Assembly (NCBI GenBank): GCA_037039925.1
Contig: JAXRKP010000067.1
Coordinates: 203,501 to 267,500 of the forward strand
Length of the DNA stretch: 64,000 bases
Origin: Doris montereyensis
Taxonomy: Eukaryota > Mollusca > Gastropoda > Nudibranchia > Dorididae
Direction: 5' to 3'
Every line of letters begins with the position of its first letter. The stretch's first letter is position 1. Positions 47,691-60,172 of the stretch are shown here, in pieces. The notes under the pieces were generated by a model. The model made no database searches and was not told the DNA's origin. It saw only the letters and a list, made by a program, of their open reading frames with translations. The position numbers and the translations under genes are program-made.

Positions 47691-48435
47691 AAGAAGAGCC
47701 AAAATAACAGGAAAGACAATCAACTCAAAAAGCCAGTGTAACATGTATTAATAGTTGTAGTTTAATATTTACATTAACAAGTTGGTTGGTTGTTTCTCTC
47801 AATCAAAAAACAAAAACAAAAATGAACAGGCAAGAGAAATGGGAGGTGAGAAAAAATGAAAGAAAAAAAGAAGATATCCACGGTGAAAGTTGCAAACCAT
47901 GTAAGTCTAAAATTAGTGGGGGGGGGGGGGGGGGGGGGGTTTATATAGCTGTTTTAACATTAGGAAGCCCGTATACATGCTTCGTCTACTCGTCTAGCTA
48001 GGATTCCGTGGCACAAGAACCAACAGAAACCCAAATAATAACCATATCAGCAATCCGTGTATCCCTATTGGGTCTAGTTTTTGACACTTGCAAACCCTGT
48101 ATGTGTGTGAAAATAGATTAAAAAGTGCAGCATCATTTCTTTGATTTTCTCAAAACATCCAAAATGTAACTTACACGGTTTGCGACTTTCACCGTTCATA
48201 TGCTACAGTATATGAAGTGGGAAAATTGCATGCGTCTTGAATTGAGAGAGGAAGAAAATAGAAATGAATGTCCAAAACGTTTTATTATTATTATATTCCT
48301 ATTTTGAAATTCATACCTTCTTGAGAAATCTACATGACAAATTGTTTGTTCTGTTACCTGGTTTTCAAATGGGCATTTATAAACATAAATATTAATGTAC
48401 AAAAAATGGAATTATAAATAATTTTTTGTACACAT
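47691..48435. other. No gene; G-run
   Basis: A G-run of over 20 at 47917-47939 is a likely quadruplex-forming or assembly-difficult site. GGTGAAAGTTGCAAACCATG (47882) recurs inverted at about 48170-48195 (ACGGTTTGCGACTTTCACCG), giving an inverted repeat of about 22 bp around a 270-bp centre. Confidence 0.5.
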
Positions 48436-48438
48436 ACA

Positions 48439-48520
<82 letters not shown>
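48436..48520. repeat. TA microsatellite
   Basis: About 40 TA units. A short GA run follows at 48567-48595. Confidence 0.95.
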
Positions 48521-48525
<5 letters not shown>

Positions 48526-48639
48526 ACGTGAGATGTGTACCACCGCACAGACTTGCCTTGAGGGGGGTGTTTGAGAGAGAGAGAGAGAGAGAGATAGACA
48601 TGACGACGGTTCATTGACGACTGAACGAGATATCGACCA

Positions 48640-48775
48640 CATGCCGTGTGTGTGTGCGTGTAAACGTTTTGAATTTAAAGAAAACCAGTGTGCCGTGTAA
48701 TTTATGAGTTTTTGTGTGTGTGAACGGTTTGAATTTAAAGAAAACCAGCGTGGCGTGTAATTTATGAGGGAACAC
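48640..48775. repeat. 66-bp direct doublet
   Basis: GTTTGAATTTAAAGAAAACC then GTGTAATTTATGAG occurs twice, the copies differing at a few bases. Confidence 0.85.
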
Positions 48776-49264
48776 AATGGCGGACAGGGATAAAAAGCTA
48801 GAGTTGGAAACAATAATGAAGTACAGGGTCAAAGGGACATAATTCCACAATTAGTGGTGTCTGAACTAACACAATTCAAATCAAAATAATATAATAATAT
48901 ATATATACATTATAATATTCCCAAACAAGAAATCAAAATTACATTAAACTTTAAGGCCTATTTCAAAAGTTTAAGTACACTTATGGAAACCAGTTAATAT
49001 TGCTTTAAAAAGAAATCATTTTTAAAAGACAAAGAAAGAAAAATACCTTGGGAAACAAAAACTACCAATTTTATTTTCCTCGTATTTTTGAATATAATGG
49101 AAAAAATTGGACACAGATCCTAAGACATCAGTCCTTGAAATCTTGACAAAAAACCAGAGAGGCTACTCTCTGACTGACTAAGATTGGGACCTGTGGGTCA
49201 TTTGAGTTCCTAGGAACACTTGAAACGGCAACTATCTCACCTGTATATCCCTAGTTGGCACAGG
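48776..49264. other. No gene seen
   Basis: AT-rich. The right edge contains diverged precursors of the following array (CTTGACAAAAAACCAGAGAG near 49141). Confidence 0.4.
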
Positions 49265-49825
49265 CCAGTAAAATCTTCACAATGATCCAGAGAGACTAGT
49301 CCCTGAAATCTTGACAAGGATCTAGAGACACCAGTCCCTAAAATCTTGGCAAAAAATCCAGAGAGACTAGTCCCTGAAATCTTGACAAAGATCTAGAGAG
49401 ACTAGTCCTTGAAATTTTGACAAAGATCTTGAGAGACTAGTCCCTGAAATCTTGACAAAGATCCAGAGACAATAGTCTCTAAAATCTTGATAAAGATCCA
49501 GAGAGACTAGTCCCTGAAATCTTGACAAAGATCCAGAGAGACTAGTCCCTGAAATTTTGACAAAATACTAGTCCCTGAAATCTTGACAAAGATCCAGAGA
49601 GACTAGTCCCTAAAATCTTGACAAAGATCTAAAGAGACTAGTCCCTAAAATCTTGACAAAGATCTAGAGAGACTAGTCCCTAAAATCTTGACAAATATTC
49701 AGAGAGGCTAGTCCCTGAAATCTTGACAAAGATCTAGTAGTCCCAAAAATCTTGAAAGTAGTCCCAAAAATCTTGACAAAGATCCAGAGAAACTAGTTCC
49801 TGAAATCTTGACAAAGATTCGTGGC
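49265..49825. repeat. 35-bp tandem repeat, about 16 copies
   Basis: The unit is GATCCAGAGAGACTAGTCCC then TGAAATCTTGACAAA. Variants include GATCTAGAG and shortened units near 49565 and 49745. Confidence 0.95.
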
Positions 49826-50109
49826 ATATGTTGAGAATGAAAGTGACACGCAGGCACGAAAGCGAAATAAGGTAGCCCGAAAACAGTGCAGGTCTAGGCA
49901 AAAAATTACCAAAATAATTGAAATAAGAAATAAGGGACGTAATTTCCAATGCAAAAAATCTAAAACTGCAACTTCAGACAAAAGAAGAAAGAAAAAAACA
50001 TGACACCAACTTTCTTAGCGTAACTGTGTACTAATTGGAAATAAAAATTAGAAATAGAATTTGATTTTAACCATGTCGTGTGTATTCTACAACAATAAAA
50101 ATGAATGAA

Positions 50110-50355
50110 TGATAACGTGTGACTATTGTTGTTGTTGTTGAGGTCATTAAAAGGAGAGAAAGAACGGGATTTGATGTTAATTACTTAATTGCATAATAAT
50201 TAATATAATTACGTGTGTACATAATAATGATGACAGTGCCAGCAACGTGACACAATGAGCCGTTTAATGATATTTACATGACGCAAGAATGACCTTGATA
50301 AAGTAGTTGATGATAATAGTATTAATAATAAGAACAACAATAATAATAATAATAG

Positions 50356-50386
<31 letters not shown>

Positions 50387-50417
50387 GATGATAATAATAA
50401 TAATAATAATAATAATA

Positions 50418-50455
<38 letters not shown>

Positions 50456-50470
50456 TAATAATAATAATAA
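50110..50470. repeat. TTG run and AAT microsatellite
   Basis: GTT units at 50123-50140 and long AAT/ATG-type trinucleotides at 50305-50470. Confidence 0.9.
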
Positions 50471-51237
50471 GCATTGCACTCCCACTTTTTAATGCTTTTA
50501 GCTTTGTTCTTACTTTTATTCTTTCCCTTTCATTCAGTTTCCCTCCATGTTTTTATGATTATTTCAGTTCGGATCCCCTCATCGAGTTTCAAACTTCACA
50601 ACCGATTCGTGTTCCTATAGTAACGTAGTTGGGTTGTTCTGACTGGCTCTTTTGCATTTTCACCAAAAGTTTCATTCTCGCATACCTGACATTTCATTTG
50701 ACGTTGATATTCCTTCATACCATGCCATTCTGACGTCTTCCCCTTCCCCATCATACATCTCTTCTCTTAAAACTTTTTCAGCATAAAGGCAAAAATTAAA
50801 CCTTCCTTAATAATAAACCACAAGAACGAATTCATATTCTGTAGTTTAAAGTCAAATTCATTTGACAGGTCCAAAAAATCTTATGAAAAAACAATGTAAC
50901 AAACAAGCAAAAAAGAAAAACAAAACCAAAAAATAACTAGTCAACTAAAGTTATAAATCAATGTATCCTTTACCAAACTTAAAAAGTTCACTTTCCAGAT
51001 CAGCTCTATTCATATATCTGATATATCAGGTCCTATATAATATATATTCTAGAGACAATGAGCAAAATCAGAATTTCAGAGAGGGGTTACATTTCAGGCT
51101 CTCTTTCACTTAATATACAAACTTCATTCAGAACACTATATTGTATAATATAAATATATAATAAAGTTGTGAATGACCGTTACATGAACACAAAGCTTAA
51201 CAGCGCCAACATACAGCGAGCCGTGGCGATGAATGTT
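50471..51237. other. No gene seen
   Basis: Unique-looking AT-rich sequence with TATATAAT-rich patches at 51030-51050 and 51140-51165. Confidence 0.4.
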
Positions 51238-51370
51238 TCTTAGAAATTTACCCCGTCCACCATTGCGGTGTTCTCAGGGTGAATTAAGAGGAAACAGCAA
51301 GATGAAAGATAAGTGAAACAAAAAGGAAAGGAAAGAAATGAGACCTACAAGCAGCACCCGCCAACCACCC
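51238..51370 (+). repeat. Family C copy
   Basis: AAATTTACCCCGTCCACCAT, GGTGAATTAAGAGGAAACAG, AGATGAAAGATAAGTGAAA, CAGCACCCGCCAACC: one of the best preserved copies. Confidence 0.8.
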
Positions 51371-51639
51371 GCCGTGGCGTTGAAAACATACAGTGACTGT
51401 GATGAAGTTTTGTAGGTAGGGAGGAAAAGAAGGCAAAGATGGCTGCCATCGCACACATCAGGCACACGTGTCCGCTGCAACTTCGATCCATTCACTCGTC
51501 AAAATGTCTATTTATAGGTTTCGCACAACTAGCGCTTTTAAGCTTATGAAGGAAATGAAAAATATTTACATCATTTCATGACTCATTGCTTATAACAATA
51601 AAATCATTTTTTCATTACATCATAAATAAGTTTTACAAA

Positions 51640-51965
51640 ACACACAAGTTTTGTACACATGCATATCCCAAAAGTATATCGTATAACCTTGTTTTCGCTC
51701 TGCCCGCTATCAAAATGACACAAAAATACACAAACTGCCCTTGTGCAAACATAGTCTTGTACATGTATGTCCTAAACGTATTATATCATATAATATATAA
51801 CCTTGTTTTCGCTGTTGCCTGTTGGTCATCAAAATCACACAAAAATACACAAACTGCCCTAGTGCAAACATACAGTTTTGTACAATGTATATCTCAAACG
51901 TATATTATCATAACTATGTTTTCACTCTGCCCGCTAACAAAATGACACAAACATACACAAACTAC
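51640..51965. repeat. About 110-bp tandem repeat, 3 copies
   Basis: Units share TTTTGTACA..TGTAT, AACCTTGTTTTCGCT, TGCCCGCTATCAAAATGACA and ACACAAACTGCCCT. A-runs follow at 52016-52026. Confidence 0.85.
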
Positions 51966-52141
51966 CTTAGAGTGCAACAGTCATGATGACGAAGAAGTCA
52001 AAATTAAAGACTTGTAAAAAAAAAAAATACAAAGCAATATTCATCTTGATAATAATATTAATATTATAATAGTCAATGACGCCTACAAAGAGCACGGAAA
52101 GTTTCTCTACAAGAGAAAGAATACTCCGGCTGTTCCAATCT

Positions 52142-52177
<36 letters not shown>

Positions 52178-52384
52178 TTATACCACGGATCAAAGCTATT
52201 CATTGGTAATAGATATAATAGTTAATAATAATAATAATATTATATATATATACACGCTTGAATATGAATGCTTTCTACAGCCATCCACTAAAGAATGATA
52301 GTAAACAGCATTCAAAGATTTGTTCATAACTTTGATCAGGTCAAGACACTACAGCTACACCATCATCGATTTGACACCACCAGA

Positions 52385-52730
52385 TAGTCAGTCCATTTTG
52401 ATTTGATTTGATTTAATTTGACCCGCGTCCACAACCAAGGGGTTTTGGTAGGATTTTTCATATCTTTTGCTCGAACCACCCTGTAAACAACCGATGGATC
52501 TTTTAAACGTTGAGACTGAACTGTTGTGATCTGCATACTGGACCTCCTTTTCATCATCTGTCTCTGATGAGACTAGGTATGGATCAACCTACCTGAACCA
52601 GGGGGGAAGAGGGGCATTTGGGGCTTTTGCTTGGGAAAAAAATAACTTCACATCACAACCTGTCGGGGTGAACCCACAACCTTTTGGTTGAAAGGCTTGA
52701 CACATTGCCTTTGAATCACCGAGCACTGAC
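52385..52730 (-). mobile_element. SINE-B, minus strand
   Basis: Tail TTTGATTTGATTTGATTTAA, body GGATCTTTTAAACGTTGAGA and CTGTTGTGATCTGCATACTG, head CAACCTTTTGGTTGAAAGGC then GAATCACCGAG. A (TA) run is at 52147-52173. Confidence 0.75.
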
Positions 52731-53181
52731 TTCTATTCTTACAAACAATTCTATGTTACTCCATTCCTTTGACCACCTTGCTTGAATTGTAATTTTGTAA
52801 ACATGATTCACTATCTGCATCATCTTATCTCTCTCTATATATGTATGAAATAGATATAATATAACGCTAAGACTAGACACAAAATTATACAATGTGAACA
52901 TTTGTGTGCATTTGACATTAGATGCTATTTTTAAACACAGTGGGGCTAAAAGAAAACAACAACAACAAACGTTAATAAAGGTAGTTTGGAGTTGACATCA
53001 ACCAAACCCCTCCCCTCACCAAACAAACCTTTTTACAACAGGTTCTAAACAACAAACTAATTTATAAATATGTTCATTAATTTTTATACTCTAAATTGTC
53101 GTTTCATTTTACAGTAGATTTCCTGGTAGTGAGAGACATCACGGATATATATATATATTATTATATGCACTCGCTTTTCTG
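52731..53181. other. No gene seen
   Basis: AT-rich; short AAC run near 52958-52968; TA run at 53146-53158. Confidence 0.4.
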
Positions 53182-53510
53182 ATTCATTGAAATTTACTCC
53201 CGTCCGCTATATATATATGTGGTGACCCCCTGTGTGAATTCAGAGGCAGTAGCAAGAAGAATGATATGGGAAGGAGTGAAAGGAAAGAAGAAGTAGTACC
53301 TACCAGTATCACCTCCCCACCAACTCTCCCATGGACAGTGAGTCTCTCTCTCTCTTTCAGTCTCTCTGTCTCTCTCAAACAAAGTCTCTCTGTCTCTCTC
53401 TCTGTCTCTCTCTTTCTCTGAGTCTCTGTCTCTCTCAGTCTTCTCTCTCTCTCTCTCTCAGTCTCTCTCTCTCTCTTTCAGTCTCTGAGTCTCTCTGTCT
53501 CTTCTGTTTT
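53182..53510 (+). repeat. Family C copy followed by a CT tract
   Basis: The family C part (ATTGAAATTTACTCCCGTCC; GTGAATTCAGAGGCAGTAGC; AGTAGTACCTACCAG) spans 53182-53330. A CTCT/CTGT tract with CAGTCTCTGAGTCTCTGTCT units follows to 53510. Confidence 0.75.
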
Positions 53511-53589
53511 TTCAACAGAATGTTCACATGATGATGAAGCAAAAAACAAAAAAACAACTAACATCCTTGAAATGGTCCACAATCTGTTA

Positions 53590-53620
53590 TAAATGACTCA
53601 ATATGTCAGACAATAACAAC

Positions 53621-53659
<39 letters not shown>

Positions 53660-54137
53660 CGTGTTGGCTACTCGTATATACACAAGAGCTGTCAAAACAA
53701 GCAGTGAATGGATCCTACTAATGGGAGACTACCACTGTAAACGTAACACACACTAAAATAATGATGGGGGAGAGATGTCAGAACGTTTCAAAACGTCAAA
53801 ACGCCACCACCAACGTCCAGTCATACCAGCACCTGCCGCCCCTGCCAATTGAAATTTTGTGCCCGTCTGTAGCAACAATCAACTGTGGTATGACATGAAT
53901 GATAATGTTATTATAGAAGTCAAATGAGAGGAAAATGCATCGTGAATGAAAACAAACATGCATCTTTTCAATCACATTTTATATTTTTTAAAGAACCCAA
54001 AAGAAAACTGAGACCTGAGGTAAGTAATGAAACGGTCACGTCGCCATAGGCAGGAAGGAGGAGAGTTAGACGTCACGGTAGCAGACCTGAACTGTGTTTT
54101 ACTGATGAGAATGGGGGTGGGGGGGGGGGGGGGGGGT
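53590..54137. repeat. AAT microsatellite and distant G-run
   Basis: AAT units at 53617-53660; a G-run of about 20 at 54116-54136. The 450 bp between hold no recognised feature. Confidence 0.7.
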
Positions 54138-54149
54138 TTGTCTCTGGAT

Positions 54150-54412
54150 TTTTTGGTAGCATTATTGAATTTTACCAGAACTGCCTTGTAAACAGCCAAG
54201 GGATCTTTAACGTGCACACAGTGTTCTGATCTGCACATGGGACCTCCTTTTTTATCGGTCTTCTCCTATGGGACTAGGTATCGATCCATCTACCTGGACC
54301 AGAGGGGAGTAGATTTTACTCGAAAAAAACTCGAAAAAATGTTTCCCCTAAGTTGAACCCACGACCTTTGGGTTGAGAGGCCTACACCTTGCCTCAGGAA
54401 TACTGAGTTCCG
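54150..54412 (-). mobile_element. SINE-B, minus strand
   Basis: GCCTTGTAAACAGCCAAGGG, ATCTTTAACGTGCACACAGT, CCATCTACCTGGACCAGAGG, head ACGACCTTTGGGTTGAGAGG. The AAATC tail has been lost or replaced by the adjoining G-run. Confidence 0.75.
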
Positions 54413-55339
54413 GGAGGGGAAGGGGGGGGGAGAGACGCAGCCGCTGATTCAAGACTACCGAGACAGTTTGAACATGAAATGAATCCTTTCAGCCATAAAG
54501 GACGCTGGCTGGATAGGGTAGAACTTGGTAGTAACATAAAGGGGGGGGGGGGAATGACTAGCTTGTGTGTTGAAAGGAGGAGATGCAAAGGGAAAGAGAT
54601 GTAAATGTACGGAAGAGAGCTAAACATTGATGAGGAATACAAACGCCTATCAACTGCATGTAAAGATCTTCTAATAGTAGAAACACAACGGCAAATGCTG
54701 TGTAATAGGTAAAGTGACAGATGTCTTAGTAAGAGCTCATATAAGGCTAAACACATATTTCATCTTCTTTTTGGAGCTTTGGCAACTTTCTACCTAACTA
54801 CAGCTTTCCCTGTTTCTGTTTTCATCTCTGATTCACATCCAAGAGAGAGAAAAAGTCAAATTTCAAATCCTACTGGGCTTTCATGTACATGACTTGATGT
54901 TTGAAATCAGAAAAGAAAGAAGAAAAAAAAAGGAAAAGAAAAAGAGAAAAAAGAAAAATTGAACATATAATATATATATATAAAAGAAAAAGAAGAAAAC
55001 TGAAAAGTCTGTGTGTAAGCTTGAAGGCACGAAGCATGGGGGAGGGGTGGGGGCAGCTTTACAACAAAATTAGACACTGTGTATAATATATTGCAGGGGG
55101 AAGGAATTGAGCCAGCTGAGAAACAGGGTGTATGATATTCATAGCAAACCTTTTGACTTTACACACAGGATAGAGAGAGAGACCCTGCTTCTTAAGAATC
55201 TCGACAGAAGACTGAATCACTAAATAATCCATTATAACTCTGTTTGTCCCATAGAGTTCATAGACAGAAATTTTATAACAGATTTACGTGTAGGCAAATG
55301 ATCAAATATGTGGATGACGGGAAATCGAAAGTTTGTTTG
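54413..55339. other. No gene; G-runs and A/G-rich stretch
   Basis: G-runs at 54422-54430 and 54541-54552; purine-rich stretch at 54905-55000. No coding signal. Confidence 0.45.
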
Positions 55340-55785
55340 TTTGTTTCATTGAAATTTATTCTGTCTATCATTGAGGTGATCTCAGGGTGGATTAAGAGAA
55401 AACAGGAAGATGAAAGAGCGAAAGGAAAGAAGTAGGATCTATCAGCAGCCCCAACCAGCCACCCATCGGAAAGTTGAAAGAAACAGTGAAAAATCAACTC
55501 TAAACTAATAATTAAAATCAATCTGAAGATAAAAAAGCAGCAACCCCCCCACTCCAGAAATGGCAACTTTGACAGGAAAACAATTCCAACCGAAACAAAC
55601 ACAAACCAATTATTCCAAGAGCTCTGTGTTTGTTTGTTTCATTGGAATTTACCCAGTCCACAATATGCAGTAATCTGAGGGTGAATCAAGAGGAAACAGC
55701 AAGCGTGAAAGATTTAAAGTAAAAGAGGAGAAGGGAAGAAGTAGAAGAGGACCTAACAGCAGCACCTGCCAAAAACCAGCTACAT
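55340..55785 (+). repeat. Two family C copies
   Basis: Copies at 55340-55465 and 55628-55785 both start TTTGTTTGTTTCATTG-AATTTA and end near ACCT-(A)CAGCAGC. They are separated by about 160 bp of unrelated sequence. Confidence 0.8.
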
Positions 55786-56064
55786 TTAAAGAGCTTTGCA
55801 CCCATCCATCAAGCTAAGCAAACACTACCATCAAATCAAATACATCTGCACAGACATGAATGCAACCAGGTGACAACGTGTACGTTGTCAGGCACTTGAA
55901 GCGTATACATGTCATCTCTTTATATTATAATGCATTTTGTACACAGGTAAATAAACTAAAGCAAATAAATTAAGACGTCGAAAGAGAGAAGAAGCTGAAC
56001 AATGAACCCCAGGCAGTGCAGGTAAAATTTGCCCCCCCTGAAAAGAGATTTTAAAGATAAAATG

Positions 56065-56066
<2 letters not shown>

Positions 56067-56138
<72 letters not shown>

Positions 56139-56179
56139 AGAGAGGGAGGGAGGGAGAGACAGACAGACAGACAGAGACA

Positions 56180-56234
<55 letters not shown>

Positions 56235-56305
56235 AGAGAGGGAGAGAGACAGAGAGGGGAGAGGAGAGACAGACAGACAGACAGAGACAGAGGGGGAGAG
56301 AGAGA

Positions 56306-56379
<74 letters not shown>

Positions 56380-56413
56380 GACAGAGACAGAGAGAGACAG
56401 AGAGAGAGAGAGG

Positions 56414-56445
<32 letters not shown>

Positions 56446-56501
56446 AAGAGAGAGACAGACAGACAGACATACAGACAGAGACAGAGAGAGAGAGAGAGAG
56501 T

Positions 56502-56589
<88 letters not shown>

Positions 56590-56613
56590 CAGATAGAGAG
56601 AGAGGGGGAGAGG

Positions 56614-56645
<32 letters not shown>

Positions 56646-56680
56646 GACAGAGGGTGGGGGAGAGGGAGAGAGAGAGAAGA
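56067..56680. repeat. Compound GA/GACA microsatellite
   Basis: GA tracts are separated by AGACAGACAGACAGAGACAG linkers that recur at least five times, as in the block at 18402-19110. It is downstream of the Nck stop codon on the minus strand. Confidence 0.95.
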
Positions 56681-56689
56681 TGCGATGTT

Positions 56690-57974
56690 GATAAATTCAC
56701 AGGTGTCAGAACTGTTTCACAACTTTCATAAAAAATGAAAATGAAAAAGAAATGGATGTAAAGAAAGAAAAAGAAAAACCTCACAAATGAAGCATTGACA
56801 CAGCTGATCAATCAATCAATCAACCAACTAATCAATTTTTCGCTTCTTTCCATTCTATACAAAAAGTCATAATTTTACTTTAAGTACGGCAGTAAATAAT
56901 ATCTATTTCACAGAATAGTAGTAGTGTTAAATAAATTTGGTCATTTAAAAAAAAATCAAAACCCCAAAAAGTTATATTGAACAATGATTGAACTCTGATC
57001 AAATTTACAATTTCAAAAAAAATAATTACAAATTATAATATGTCCAAGTTTCATTCTATGCATTAAAAATTTATATTTTTTTTCATAATAAAAAAAGGAT
57101 TCTGCAGATATTGATATTATGAGAGAACATCAAATGCCTAGATCTAAAAAGCAAGATTCAGAGAGACCAACAGACGAGATCCAAAGAGAATAAAATGGAA
57201 ACAGATTTTTGATGAGGAAGAAAAACGAGAGAGACTTGGAGAAAGAAAATTAAAAAAGAGGAAGGGGAATCAGCTACAAAAAAACAAGAAGAAAAGAATT
57301 TGTTTTAGCTTTTACTCATTGTGGAAAGGAACAGAGCGCAAAACAATACATAAAAAGAAGATGGAGACAAAAAAAAAAGAAAGGTTTCTTATCAATATAC
57401 AAATTTTACAAGAACCATAGATAGCACAGACCTAACTAAAGAGAACTCCAAATGTCTAATAAAATTAATATTATAATTGTCATAATCCCATATTTGATGA
57501 ACATAATAAATCAATGTTGAATTAATTTTTCCACCTCTATAAATGGAAGAATGCACAGTATGGTGAATTGATTTTGGTCTTTGGCGCTCATCAGTAAGAC
57601 TTTGTAAGAAGAAGCAGCACACGTTTCCCATCTCTACAGGCCGAAAGACGCTTTTTCTTTCTTCCCCTTTCAACTTGTTTGTGTTTTCCCCTCCTCCATG
57701 ATTGAACCAACTATCCAACAGGGAGGGAGGAAGGGGTGGGACACAAACAACAGATGAAAGAAAATCTCCACATCAACACAAGCTTTTGCACTTTTGCACT
57801 TTTGACCTTTGCTACAGCTCAATCATGAACATGACGAGGAGTTTCTTTCACATCCATGAAATTTGATGACGGAGAGGATAGTGTCGTTTCAATAGAAGCG
57901 TTTCAAGGCAGAGATGCTTCTTGTTGTAATCCCTAAGAAGACGACGATATACATACAGGAAGGAGTCATAAAAT
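56690..57974. other. 3' flank of Nck; likely contains its 3' UTR
   Basis: AT-rich. The end of the Nck transcript should lie here, but I could not settle on a polyadenylation signal. No other gene was recognised. Confidence 0.4.
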
Positions 57975-58186
57975 CTAACTGTCCTGTGAAGACGGGCACA
58001 TAAACGGTTTGACGAGAAAGAGCTTTTCCGAGTCCTGTTTGAAGATCGGATGCTTTTTGTAGTGATCAATCAGATCGTCCAGATTGGTAAACTTTTGCTG
58101 ACCTATTTCTAAAGTGCCCATAGAGTTTTCACTCGGAAATGTTTGTTTCGTCCAGGAGCTTTCAATGAAACGGTAAAATGGCCAGC
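57975..58186 (-). CDS. Nck adaptor, last coding exon (second half of SH2)
   Basis: The exon follows a CTCTCTAG acceptor in phase 0 and reads AGHFTVSLKAPGRNKHFRV, then, one frame over, ENSMGTLEIGQQKFTNLDDL, IDHYKKHPIFKQDSEKLFLV and KPFMCPSSQDS followed by TAG (57975-57977). This matches the second half of the Nck SH2 domain: F-VSLKA-G-NKHF with the histidine that contacts phosphotyrosine, IGQ-KF, and HYKK-PIF. One base seems to be missing near 58125-58134. With it restored the exon is exactly 71 codons including the stop, which supports the reading. It joins in phase to the exon at 60416. Confidence 0.9.
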
Positions 58187-58344
58187 CTAGAGAGAGATAG
58201 AGAGAGAAAGAAAAAAAAGGGGGGTAAATGAGAGAAAACAGGAGAAAATTCCTGAATATTGCAGCTTGATAAGAATCGCAAACATAGACTTAAACATAAT
58301 TCATGTTTTTATTTTTTTATATATATATATATATTATGTGTGTA

Positions 58345-58650
58345 TATAGAGGCGTTGTAGCTGAACCGTAGTGTTGTGAACCGGTAATCACGATGACACT
58401 GGTTCAAGCCCCCCCTCCCCCTGTCTGGCACAGGTGGGTTTTTCTTTAACAACCTTGTACTCTTAGGAAAGGTACTTCACTCTGTTTTCTTTACTTGACT
58501 CAAGTGTGAATGAGTACCCAGCTATAGGTAGAGAAATATATTATCAGAATGTTAGTACTAAAAGGCTGGTATGCTGTATGCTCCCCCGGGAGTTGAGAAG
58601 AACTTTGAATTAAATGGCCTGCTGGGGGATAAATGATGTACAGTTGGTCA
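58345..58650 (+). mobile_element. SINE-D, plus strand, in the Nck intron
   Basis: Head GTTGTAGCTGAACCGTAGTG with B-box-like CTGGTTCAAGCCCC, body GAGTACCCAGCTATAGGTAG, CCCCGGGAGTTGAGAAGAAC and GGCCTGCTGGGGGATAAATG. It matches 24315-24662 in reverse. Confidence 0.75.
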
Positions 58651-58689
58651 AGCCTGCACTTGTACGGGGATACGGACTATAAATTCATC

Positions 58690-58697
58690 TTCATCTT

Positions 58698-58762
<65 letters not shown>
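58690..58762. repeat. TA microsatellite
   Basis: About 30 TA units. Confidence 0.95.
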
Positions 58763-58767
<5 letters not shown>

Positions 58768-58779
58768 GTATAATATCAT

Positions 58780-59580
58780 TTTATACAAATCTTGTAGATC
58801 GGTTTGAATAAAGTTTATAACTATTGAAGCATTCAATATGAACCATATATACCGCCTTCAGTGGTGCTAGTGGCCCCATTATTATAGAACTTAGGATCAT
58901 GTCCGGCTTTTATATGTATACTATCATTTTGAATGGTCACAAATCTTGTAGATCGGTTTGCATAAAGTTTATAACCATTGAAGCATCCAATTTGACCCAC
59001 TTTAAGGCACAGTATGACACCGCCTTCAGTGGTGCTGGTGGCCCCATTGATTAGACTGTCACCAGAACTTAGGATCATGAGGTCCCGGCTTCCAATCCTA
59101 ACAATGCTAGATCCAGCACCAGTTATGATCCTTGGGAAAGACGCTTGGGAGTAGAAACTCTGAGACACACATTTTTTACAGACTCTGAGACAGTAGAATG
59201 GTCACCAGCACCAGCTTGGGAGTAGAAACTCTGAGACAGACTCGTAGAATGGTCACCAGCACCAGCTTGGGAGTAGAAACTCTGAGACAGACTCGTAGAA
59301 TGGTCACCAGCACCAGCTTGGGAGTAGAAACTCTGAGACAGACTCGTAGAATGGTCACCAGCACCAGCTTGGGAGTAGAAACTCTGAGACAGACTCGTAG
59401 AATGGTCACCAGCACCAGCTCAGAATGGTCACCAGCACCAGCTTGGGAGTAGAAACTCTGAGACAGACTCATAGTATTCGGCCCAGGACTGCAGGTGTGA
59501 CTGATATCACACGTTCCGCTTCACGCTACAGAAACCGGAATACGGTCAGACTCATTACGGTTGTAATGGCCCCGAAGAAA
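58780..59580 (+). mobile_element. SINE-A with upstream doublet and internal 51-bp expansion
   Basis: GATCGGTTTG-ATAAAGTTTA and CCGCCTTCAGTGGTGCT occur twice (from about 58798 and 58952). The SINE-A copy then runs from about 59020 to 59580, with head AGGTCCCGGCTTCCAATCC and 3' module TACAGAAACCGGAATAC. In its body AATGGTCACCAGCACCAGCT then TGGGAGTAGAAACTCTGAGA and CAGACTCGTAG is repeated about five and a half times with a 51-bp period, near-identical copies. Confidence 0.85.
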
Positions 59581-59883
59581 TTATTTTTTAAAATGTTTTC
59601 AAGTGTCTAAGACATTCGAACATTTCATTTCCCAGGTTTTCAAAGTAAACATACATTACATAACACGTCGCTATCAGCCTGATGAAAACAATGTTTTAAA
59701 TTTTCAGGGTTTGGTAGTGTTTTAGAGCGCAAATCAATAGACGTTCATAGAATATACACACTATGTTTTAACTCACTATGTTCAAAATCACTATGTTTAA
59801 AATATCAAAAGTTCACAAAAATTTACATTACAATTGTGTTTTCAGACTTTTTCTTTTAAATTCGTTTTAATTATTACAAACTA

Positions 59884-60172
59884 AAGTTCCTTTAAGGCCC
59901 TTGAGGCCTATAGAGCCGGAACTTATCCCGGTATCTAGAGCGTGAAGCGGAACAAGTGACAATAATCACCATCTGGCCAGGACACTAGTCTGACGCAGAT
60001 TTTTATTCCCAAGCTAGTGCTTGTACCCATTTGCACCTGGGTAAAGTGGGGAAATACGTATTAAGTGTCTTTCCAAGGAACACAACATCTGACCTGCCTT
60101 TGCTAGGATTCGAGCTCGGGACCTCAAGATCCCCAGTCCGGCAGCCTAACCGCTCGACCACGGACGCCACTA
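59884..60172 (-). mobile_element. SINE-A, full length, minus strand
   Basis: Inverse 3' module CTATAGAGCCGGAACTTATC, body CAGATTTTTATTCCCAAGCT and CCATTTGCACCTGGGTAAAG, inverse B box AGGATTCGAGCTC and inverse head AACCGCTCGACCACGGACGC. Together with the preceding plus-strand copy it forms an inverted pair inside the Nck intron. Confidence 0.85.

Noticed and set aside
59176..59472. Repetitive open frames on both strands (17-residue periodic)
   Set aside because: Caused by the 51-bp (multiple of three) tandem expansion within SINE-A.
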